Assembly (NCBI GenBank): GCA_015680685.1
Contig: MNCI01007938.1
Span: forward strand, 348,357 to 412,356
DNA: 64,000 bases
Direction: 5' to 3'
Source: Gnetum montanum
Lineage: Eukaryota > Streptophyta > Gnetopsida > Gnetales > Gnetaceae
The notes beneath the pieces are model-generated. The model made no database searches, was not told the origin of the DNA, and saw only the letters and a program-made list of their open reading frames with translations. Below, piece by piece: positions 56,350-64,000 of this stretch. A program made the translations under genes and the position numbers. Each line of letters starts with the position of its first letter. Position 1 is the stretch's first letter.

Positions 56350-59135
56350 CTGCAAAACAGGAGAAATGTGATGGGAAAGGAGAAAGATAACAGAGAATGA
56401 ACTTTTACTATTTGAAATACTAGTTATCTACCAGGATAAAATGCATATTCATCATCATTTACTGCGTTACAGGATCATGTTTGATTTTCATCACTATGCT
56501 TTTGCGTTTCTTTGTCTGTTAAACACCCTGAATAATTAGCATATTTGGTCATATTTATCTTTTACCATTACATTGGTTTTGCACTTCGAACTTGGCATAA
56601 TATGCAATTTTAATTTCTTTACTACGCTAATATTTTATTAATTTTTTTTAATCATTTTGGTATTTTGTTATAAGACTTGATAATTAGTGTAATCTTACTG
56701 ATTTTCTTTTAATAAGTTTCACTCCGTTGTAATGATGTTTGACATGAAACTTTGCATTTAACCCCTAAGTATTTTATATTATAATTACAAGATGATTATC
56801 TTTATTAACATATTACTTCATTAATAGTTTAACCATGCATTGGTTGATTTGGTTTGAGACTCAACTAACATTATTTCTATTTAATAAGTCTCACCCCCTT
56901 TATTTGTCATTACTATGAGATTTTATAATTCTTGACATTTTGATGATTATCTTATGCTACTAAACTTGTCTGTGGATAAGGACAAGATGACTAGCTATGG
57001 GCCCTACTAAAGATGATATTTATCTTTATCTTGAATAGATCACATGTTACAGATTGGTTAATAGATATTAAGTCAGAATGTTCTAGAAGCCAGGTGCAAA
57101 TATTTGTGATTTGGTCTTTATAGACAGGTCATGGGTGCCTCTCTGAACCATCATTTTCCATTCATATCTTCTTTTATCTAAAGCTCGTTGGTACTTTGTG
57201 TTTGAGATCTTGAGTGACTTGTTTGTCCATAGAGAATATCTTGTCGAATTCATGAAGGTTGTAGATGTGCTCTTTGTTTTAAATTCTTTCTTAGGTATAC
57301 AACTAATGTTTCTTGTTTATACTTTTTTGAGTCCTATAATGCTAGAGTTACCTTAGTTATCAAATCTTGGAGGATAGAGATTGATTTAGATGTAGCAAAA
57401 GTTGCAGAACACCAAGTAGCGTCACCTCAATAGCAATAGATAATCTTGACATGGTATAAGACACGTACAAAATTAAGTAGCAAATTAGCAACGATTAGTC
57501 TCAATGTGGTATGGAACATGGGTGAGGTTGAGTTAGGTGCTATGGAAGCTGACGTGCGTATGCAATCCTTGCAAGTTTTAAGTAGCTTTCAATCATTCAA
57601 GAAAACTTAAACCTAGTTACCTATGATACTCTTAGATGAGACTTAGACCTAGTCAATTTAGGAGAAAAGAGGAATTAAGCTCAAGATTGTAGTCAACAGG
57701 TTACCTAGCAAAAAAGGAACAGTAAAGGTGATTGTGGTGACCCTATCACTCAATCCAAGCTTCAAGAACTTCCTACTTAGTCCACAGAACTACTACAAGC
57801 TTGTCAAGGTTACTTGGTAGCACAATCACTAAATACTACCAATAGATGATGATGATGTTTCAAGATATCTAACAATAAGGAGGTTACATGTAGGCTAAGC
57901 CATTTGCTATTATCTATTACAGCAAGAGCTAGGGTAGTAGCCATCGGAAATCTTGTTAGCAAGAGCCGAGCCTCTAGTCAATTTAACATTAGACTAGATA
58001 CCTTGGAGTCTTGTGTGGTAAGTCTATCCTTTGTTGATTAATTCAGCAATGTGATCTAACAGTTTGATGTAGTTATGATGGCTCACTCCAATCATGCCTT
58101 GAAGGGGACAATAAGGTGGATCTGACTACCTAGAGAGTGCTAACTCTTCTTATGTGACATTGTATGCAAATGTAGCTAGTACAAGTACTAAAGGTACGAG
58201 GACAATGTAACTAGTGCAACATGATGGCTGAAGATTAAAGAATCCAATTGCTGGAAATTTCCTTTAATATTGTAATACCTGCACCCATGTTGTATAAGGG
58301 TGAAATCTGATTTTCCCATAAAAACACCCCCTAATCCCTTTCTTTTTATTGTAATTAATATAATGATTGGAGGAGCATAATGCTTGAGTGTGTTTGTTGG
58401 TTTGGGTTCTAAGTTACTTCAGAAATTAACAATAATAAAGTAATTATAGAAGGGATAATCAAAGAAATTAAATAAAGGAATTAAGCTAAATTTGGGGATG
58501 TGACATTCTGAAAGTTTCTTTCATTTGTCATAACATCTATACTTGTTCAGAAATACTCACTTGTCATTACTAAAATATAGCTCATTGGTTAAGATTTGTT
58601 GCAAATACTTTGTTGGCGCCTACATAAGTGTAGCTCCCTGGTTAAGAGGTGTGCTTCCAATCCTACACGTCTAAAACATAAATACTTGGGCTGAATAGCC
58701 AACCTTACTGGTCATGTTCTAATACCTTCTCAATTCATGAATGAAACATGGTTAATACGTGTTAGTTTTATAAAACCACATGAAAGGGCATGATGCCCAA
58801 TCCTAGTTTTTCAAGTGAAATTATATCGTCATGCATTCCTTGCAATTGCCGATATCTATCTATGAAAAAGTCTGGGTGGCCATATTATCTCGTAATACTA
58901 AAATATTTACATGGATTGGTAGCACAACGAAGTTGGGGTGTATTGAAAGCAAAACTAGAGAGTATGGTTGTTTTAGTAGAATGTCCGAAGCGAATAAGGT
59001 GTATTTAACTATGACTGCTCCAAACCAGGAAAATTAAAAGATATAAATAGATGTTAGGATGGTTGGAATCGGAAGGCTGGCCATTTCAACATTTTCATTC
59101 TTTAATTAGAAAACAAAATTGAGAAGAAAACATGC
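56350..59135. other. presumed CNGC intron, left part; no exon recognised
   Basis: I searched the minus strand for the S5-pore-S6 coding phrases of CNGCs and found none. The stretch is AT-rich with short unassignable open frames. At 58,560-58,700 two phrases (TAGCTCATTGGTTAAG and TAGCTCCCTGGTTAAGAGG) resemble the 5' part of tRNA-derived sequences but do not form a tRNA. Confidence 0.5.
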
Positions 59136-59295
59136 TGCCCTCTGATTTATAGTTAGTGATTGATTGATATTTTGCTGATTTTTAGGAATTAGTTGATTTG
59201 GAGAGATTTTCTCCATGTCATCTCTATATATACCTCCACTTGTAAACAAGAAGCAATCAGGAAAAAAGATTTCCCTTTCTTTTCAAATTTTGTCA
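59136..59295 (+). repeat. 5' LTR of copia element (160 bp)
   Basis: TGCCCTCTGATT...TTTTGTCA. It contains a CTCTATATATACC TATA box near 59,222. About 95% like the 3' LTR by eye. Confidence 0.88.
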
Positions 59296-59312
59296 TTGTA
59301 TCAAAGCTTTAG
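59296..59312 (+). other. primer-binding site of copia element (tRNA-Met type)
   Basis: TTGTATCAAAGCTTTAGG right after the LTR is a slightly decayed TGGTATCAGAGC, the plant initiator tRNA-Met complement. Confidence 0.8.
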
Positions 59313-59479
59313 GTTTTGAACCCTAGGGACATTTTTTTTTCATTCGACCTTCATTGCTGTATTTCTTCTCCTCCTACAGCCTTCATTGCTGTTTCTTCTA
59401 CTACGGCCTTCATTGCCATTTCTAATTGGGTAATTCAACACTTATTGCTGCAATTCTCTTCTTCTCCTTGTTTTTCTTT

Positions 59480-60400
59480 ACCAAAAGGTCTGAGTCCAAG
59501 ATCACTGTCTACCCAGTGGAAACCTCCACCACCCCGCAACTTGGAGACCTTTAGCAGATTAATACAGCCTATCAACTCAATGGAAAAAACTACTTGAAGT
59601 GGTCCCAGTTGGTGCAAACAATTCTGAAAGGCAAAGGAAAATCAGATCACATCTTTGCAATGGGACCGAAAGAGGACGATCCCAAGTTTGCAAAATGGGA
59701 TGAGGAGGATTTGATGATCACAGCATGGCTTTGGAATTTAATGTCACCCGAAATAAGTGACACATGCATGTTTCTTCCTACGGCTTGAGATATCTAGGAA
59801 GCTATGAGACAGACTTACTCCAAAGTAAAAGATGCTACCCAAATTTATGAGTTGAAGATCAAGACAACTGCCACTAAACAAGAAAATCACACTATAACCG
59901 AGTATGCCAACCTTTTGAAGGGACTTTGGCAAGAGATGGACCACTACCATGTTATTCAAATGAAATGCAGTGAGGATGCTACAATTTTGAAAAATTTCAT
60001 AGAAAAAGATCGAACCTATGATTTTTTGGTGGGTCTTAACAATGAGTTCAATCATGTTCAAGTCCAAGTCCTTGGCAAAGATGACCTCCCCCCTCTTAAT
60101 GAGGTAATTTCTATTATATTGGCTGAAGAGAGTAGGCGTAATGTTATGTTAGTATCAAAACCAGTTGATGCCTCAACAATGCTCACTGATGGAGGAAGTC
60201 ATGGGCCAAGAAGGGAGCAGCAAAATGGAGAGAATGGGAAAGGACAACTCAAACTGGATGGTCATGAACCTTGTGAAAACAAGGACATGTGGTGTACCTT
60301 TTGCAAAAAACCAAGGCATACAAGGGAGATGTGCTTCAAGCTTCATGGAAAGCCACCAAGCAAGGAATGGGGAAATAAGGGTGAAAGGCAAAAAATGTAG
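59480..60400 (+). pseudogene. copia gag with zinc knuckle
   Basis: From LSPRS/KITVYPVETSTTPQ, through LNGKNYLKWSQLVQTILKGK and the SEDATILKNFIEKDR...FLVGLN core, to the CCHC knuckle CTFCKKPRHTREMC (about 60,295-60,336). This is the order of a copia gag (UBN2-type). Only two or three in-frame stops (near 59,541, 59,787 and 59,796) break it, so it is fairly young. It ends in a TAG at 60,398-60,400, where the deletion junction begins. Confidence 0.85.
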
Positions 60401-60942
60401 TGAAGAGAAAAAATGGTCACCTTCTCTCTACAGCTCAGGCTTTATTATTCCAAAAAAATGTCCCAAAAAATTACCAGGGAGAAGCCGTCCTTACAGCTAC
60501 ACATATCATAAACAAATTACCAACTCAAGTGCTCCATTCAAAAAGTCCAATAGAAGTGTTATCTCAATTCTTTCCAAGACTCCATACTACAAACCATCTT
60601 ATCCCTAGGATGTTTGGATGTGTTTTGTTCATCCATATTCATAGTCAAAATAGGGGAAATTTTGAACCGAGAGCCCTCAAAACAGTCTTTGTTGGGTATT
60701 CTTCAACCCAAAAGGGCTACAAATGCTATCATCCACCAACCAAAAAATTCCTTGTTTCTGTGGATGTCACCTTTGTTGAAACTGAGTCATACTTCACACA
60801 ACCTTATCTTCAAAGGGAGCAAACAACAGTAGAAGATAAGGACTTCTTTCTTCTTGACCTACCCATAACCGAGTCTTCTGAGTCTTTGCTACCACAAGCC
60901 GAGCCCAAGCCTCTTCCTCAAATTGCAGAACAAAATGATTAA
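60400..60942 (+). pseudogene. copia integrase C-terminal fragment, N-terminal core deleted
   Basis: Starts abruptly with KRKNGHLLSTAQALLFQKNV, then EAVLTATHIINKLPTQVL, FGCVLFIHIHSQNRG and FVGYSSTQKGYKCYHP, the region after the catalytic Glu in copia integrases. The zinc-binding HHCC and the D,D residues are absent. One uninterrupted frame of about 180 codons. The upstream boundary is the deletion point at 60,395-60,405. Confidence 0.85.
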
Positions 60943-62180
60943 GGTAACAAAACCACTACTGACACGTCCTCCTCAAGTGTACTCAAGAAGGAAACGTCCA
61001 AACCCAGAACCAAGGCAAGTCCAAACATCGGGCTCAAGTGTTGGAAATGAGGTAATACACCATACCCCATCTGATTCTTCTACTAAATCCTTGTATGATA
61101 TTGACTTACCTATTGCAGTTAGAAAAGGAAAAAGAGAATGCACTAATCACCCACTATATGCTATATCTCATTTTGTGTCTTTTCACAAATATTCCTCAAC
61201 TCATAGAGCATTTCTCACAAATCTTAACAATGTGTATATTCCTTCGACGCTATCTGAGGCTTTAAACTATGAAAATTGGAAAAATGCTATGAATGTAGAA
61301 ATGCAAACCTTGGAGAAGAACAACACATGGGAGATAGTGGACTTGCCAAAGGGGAAGAAACCAGTAGGATGCAAGTGGGTATACACTGAAATACAAAGCT
61401 GATGGTTCTCTGGAGAAGTACAAAGTGAGATTCGTAGCCAAGGGATACACACAAACGTATGGGATAGACTATCAAGAGACATTCACACCAGTGGCAAAGA
61501 TGAATACGGTAAGAATCCTTTTGTCTCTGGCAGTTAATTATGACCAGCCTTTAAAGCAATTTGATGTGAAAAATGCTTTCCTACACAAGGACTTAGAAGA
61601 GGAAATTTACATGGAGACTCCACCGAGCTATAATCAGAATATGGCCTCAAACAAGGTATGCAAATTAAAGAAAGCATTGTATGGCTTAATGCAATCACCT
61701 AGGGCCTGGTTTGAAAGGTTCAATAAGGTAATCATTGGAATGGGCTACAAACATAGTCAAGGAGACCATACCTTCTTTATTTGACACACTGACCCAAAGG
61801 GAGTCACTGCCCTTATTGTCTATGTTGATGATATTGTAATAGCAAGAAATGATCATAGGAATATAGAGATATTGGGCAAGCACTTGGCAAACGAGTTCGA
61901 GATAAAGGATTTGGGAAATTTGAAGCATTTACTAGGTATAGAGGTGGCATGGTCAAAGCAAGGAATTTTCATGAGCCAACAAAAATATACCCTAGATCTT
62001 CTAAAAACACAGGGAAATTAGCTTGCAAACCATCAAGCACACCTATGGATCCCAATCATAAGCTTGGAGAAGCAAAGGAAGATGTGGCCATCAACAAAGA
62101 AATGTATCAAAGATTGGTTGGTAGGCTTATTTATCTATCCCATACACGACTTGATATAGCCTATGCAATGAGTGTGGTAA
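60943..62180 (+). pseudogene. copia reverse transcriptase, frameshifted
   Basis: NWKNAMNVEMQTLEKNNTW and PVGCKWVY (about 61,275-61,385), then a one-base shift at about 61,388. KVRFVAKGYTQTYGIDYQET, FDVKNAFLHKDLEEEIYMET and KALYGLMQSPRAWFE follow in the new frame. A stop at 61,784 precedes the catalytic YVDD (61,821-61,832), and another shift occurs near 62,015 before the thumb segment PSSTPMDPNHKLGE. All RT motifs are visible, so identification is firm; it is inactive. Confidence 0.9.
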
Positions 62181-63104
62181 GCTAGTTCATGCACAATCCT
62201 AAGGAGGTTCACTTATAGGCAGTCTATCACTCTACACTATTTGAAAGGGTCTCTAGGTAAAGGCATCTTATTCAAGAAAAGTGATAGACTCACACCAGAG
62301 GCTTATACAGACGTAGACTATGTAGGCTCAGTCACAGATAAGAGATCCACCACCGAGTATTGTACCATTGTCAAAGCAAATCTAATCACCTGGAGGAGCA
62401 AGAAGCAAAATGTAGTAGCAAGATCTAGTGCTGAATCTGAATTCAAAGCAATGGCACAAGGAATATGTGAACTGTTATGGCTGAAGATTATCCTAGAAGA
62501 TCTAAGAGTCCATTGGGAAGGACCTATGAGATTATACTGTGATAACAAGTTAGCTATTAGCATTGCCCACAATCTTGTGCAACATGACCAGACTAAGCAT
62601 ATTGAAATTGATAGGCACTTTATCAAAGAAAAACTTAAGAGTGGTAAGCTAGTTCATGCACAATCCTAAGGAGGTTCACTTATAGGCAATCTATCACACT
62701 CTGCACTATTTGAAAGGGTCTCTAGGTAAAGGCATCTTATTCAAGAAAAGTGATAGACTCACACCAAAGGCTTATATAGACATAGACTATGTAGGCTCAG
62801 TCACAGATAAGAGATCCACCACCGAGTATTGTACCATTGTCAAAGGAAATCTAATCACCTGGAGGAGCAAGAAGCAAAATGTAGTAGCAAGATCTAGTGC
62901 TGAATCTGAATTCAAAGCAATGGCACAAGGAATATGTGAACTGTTATGGCTGAAGATTATCCTAGAAGATCTAAGAGTCCGGGAAGGACCTATGAGATTA
63001 TACTGTGATAACAAGTTAGCTATTAGCATTGCCCACAATCCTGTGCAACATGACCAGACTAAGCATATTGAAATTGATAGGCACTATCAAAGAAAAACTT
63101 AAGA
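62174..63104 (+). repeat. tandem duplication (467 bp) across copia RNase H
   Basis: 62,174-62,640 is repeated at 62,641-63,104 with small differences (for example EAYTDVDY against KAYIDIDY, and three bases missing near 62,982). Both junctions share GTGGT(AAGCTAG), pointing to unequal exchange or slippage between short repeats in the element. Confidence 0.95.
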
Positions 63105-63286
63105 GTGGTCTCATTTTTACACCTTATGGTTCTTCCAACTCACAACTGGTGGATGTCCTGACTAAAGGACTTTGCAATCCTCCTTTCCAGACATTGGGAT
63201 CCAAGCTAGGAATGGACAATGTCTATTCACCAACTTCAAAGGGAATGACAAAACTGAGCAGAAAACAACACTGCCCTCTCAACTAA
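62241..63286 (+). pseudogene. copia RNase H, present twice, and C-terminus
   Basis: Copy 1 (62,241-62,640) and copy 2 (62,710-63,104) each carry GSLGKGILFKKSDRL, a D-x-D-containing (A)Y-x-D-x-DYVGS segment, ARSSAESEFKAMAQGICELL and LYCDNKLAISIAHNP, the catalytic regions of copia RNase H. After the second copy the normal end follows: KEKLKSG-LIFTPYGSSNSQLVDVLTKGL and SKLGMDNVYSPT. The duplicated domain itself has few lesions. Confidence 0.9.
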
Positions 63287-63433
63287 TTTATAGTTAGTGA
63301 TTGATTGATATTTTGCTGATTTTTAGGAATTAGTTGATTTGGAGAGATTTTCTCTATGTAATCTCTATATATACCTCCACTTGTAAACAAGCAATCAAGA
63401 AAAAAGATTTCCCTTTCTTTTCAAATTTTGTCA
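63272..63433 (+). repeat. 3' LTR of copia element (162 bp)
   Basis: TGCCCTCTCAAC...TTTTGTCA; pairs with 59,136-59,295, with a few substitutions and two small indels. Confidence 0.88.
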
Positions 63434-63709
63434 ATTTATGTAATAGCCTTGATTGTGTTCCTTAATTTATATTATCCTAAGAAATTTCTGGTTGTGCTTC
63501 AGAATTTTATTATTAATAAAAATATCTTACCTATTCATTTTTAGTTTTATTTTTTAAAGAAAACATGTTAAATTTTTAGTAACATTCTTCAAATGAATAT
63601 TTTGCTGGTTATGAAAACATAAGTTTTACCAACCAAAATCATTAAAGATGAATGCTCAGATCAAGAATCTTTCAAATGCAGGTCAAATATATGATTATGT
63701 TAGCTTTGA
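63434..63709. other. no feature recognised; presumed CNGC intron
   Basis: Short AT-rich spacer between the copia 3' LTR and the LINE fragment. Confidence 0.45.
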
Positions 63710-64000
63710 CTGAGGGTCATAGAACAGTGTCTCAAACTTGACTGAATGATATCAGAAATTCAATTTGAATTTATGTAGAGAGAATCTCCTATAGAAGCTA
63801 TTTTCTTGATCCAAAAAATCATAGAGAAATTCAGAAAACATAGAGAAAATCTACATATGATTTTCATTGACTTGGAAAAAGCATATGATAGAGTACCTAC
63901 AGATATTATCTGTTGGGCTTTGCAATGAAAAAACATCACTAATAAATATATTAGTGTGATTCAAAACAAGTATGAAGGAGCTATTACTTTGAACTTGTAG
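63710..64000 (+). pseudogene. LINE (non-LTR) reverse transcriptase fragment
   Basis: In frame from about 63,716: RVIEQCLK..., EIQFEFM where QFGFMPGRS is usual, SPIEAIFLIQKIIEKFRKHR, and LHMIFIDLEKAYDRVP with the first catalytic Asp of the RT (FID). ICWALQ and KYISVIQNKYEGA follow, and a stop lies at the window edge. The text is characteristic of plant L1-type LINE RT. Stops at about 63,743, 63,776 and 63,926 show decay. It continues beyond the window. Confidence 0.85.

Larger units (their letters stand above)
59136..63433 (+). mobile_element. Ty1/copia element, internally deleted, short LTRs
   Basis: LTRs of only about 160 bp (59,136-59,295 and 63,272-63,433), a tRNA-Met-type primer site, gag with zinc knuckle, the C-terminal part of integrase, RT with YVDD, and RNase H in the copia order. 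Protease, the gag-pre-integrase domain and the DDE core are missing at about 60,400. The RNase H region is duplicated in tandem. The flanking five bases (CATGC, ATTTA) do not match. It lies on the opposite strand to the CNGC, presumably inside a CNGC intron. Confidence 0.9.

Noticed and set aside
58560-58700. tRNA-like phrases (TAGCTCATTGGTTAAG, TAGCTCCCTGGTTAAGAGG)
   Set aside because: No cloverleaf, anticodon stem or T-loop follows; at best a decayed tRNA-derived repeat.

Overview
The window is plant nuclear DNA, AT-rich and dominated by old, nested LTR retrotransposons. It holds one recognisable cellular gene: the 3' end of a cyclic nucleotide-gated channel (CNGC) on the minus strand at 54,500-56,349. 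The repeat load, the decayed element bodies and the CNGC intron of at least 7.6 kb (which would contain a copia element and a LINE piece) fit a large, slowly purged genome such as a gymnosperm's. The species is an inference and cannot be fixed from sequence alone. A 91-base run of N lies at 21,169-21,259.

Layout, left to right. 1-3,392: 5' half of Ty3/gypsy element A (minus), inserted into the RNase H region of gypsy element D (plus, 3,393-11,157). 11,158-15,264: AT-rich sequence, nothing recognised. 15,270-28,315: full-length gypsy element B (minus), with two LTRs, tRNA-Asp-type primer site, gag, protease, RT, RNase H, integrase, an accessory ORF and a polypurine tract. 28,316-30,353: nothing recognised. 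30,354-32,187: an LTR (H) interrupted by a solo LTR (G) with a perfect ATTGC target duplication. 32,531-34,706: element I/J, two LTRs around about 260 bp, with AAGTA target duplications. 34,712-39,481: no genes, but an old direct duplication. 39,482-49,495: element F (plus), with gag and accessory ORF but no pol, carrying a reversed solo LTR. 49,496-53,560: low-complexity and unrecognised DNA. 54,500-56,349: CNGC exons. 59,136-63,433: a deleted copia element. 63,710-64,000: LINE reverse transcriptase fragment.

The gypsy elements form one superfamily. Their LTRs share TGATGA...TCATCA ends and a common R/U5 module, but have different U3 regions, most built of short palindromes followed by a TATA box. 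Elements B, D and F all carry, downstream of the pol position, a long accessory ORF for a coiled-coil-like protein of about 900 residues with conserved FP-x-LI and SCPW...HDPR-x-x-EEK motifs.

The observation most worth pursuing is that the accessory ORF seems to have its own expression cassette. In B and F a copy of the element's own U3 palindrome plus a TATA box lies inside the element. It is followed by an aligned splice donor, an intron with a TTGCTAAY-like branch site, and an acceptor that ends exactly at the accessory start codon. D keeps a decayed version. All copies seen here are broken by stops and frameshifts, so the system is described from fossils.
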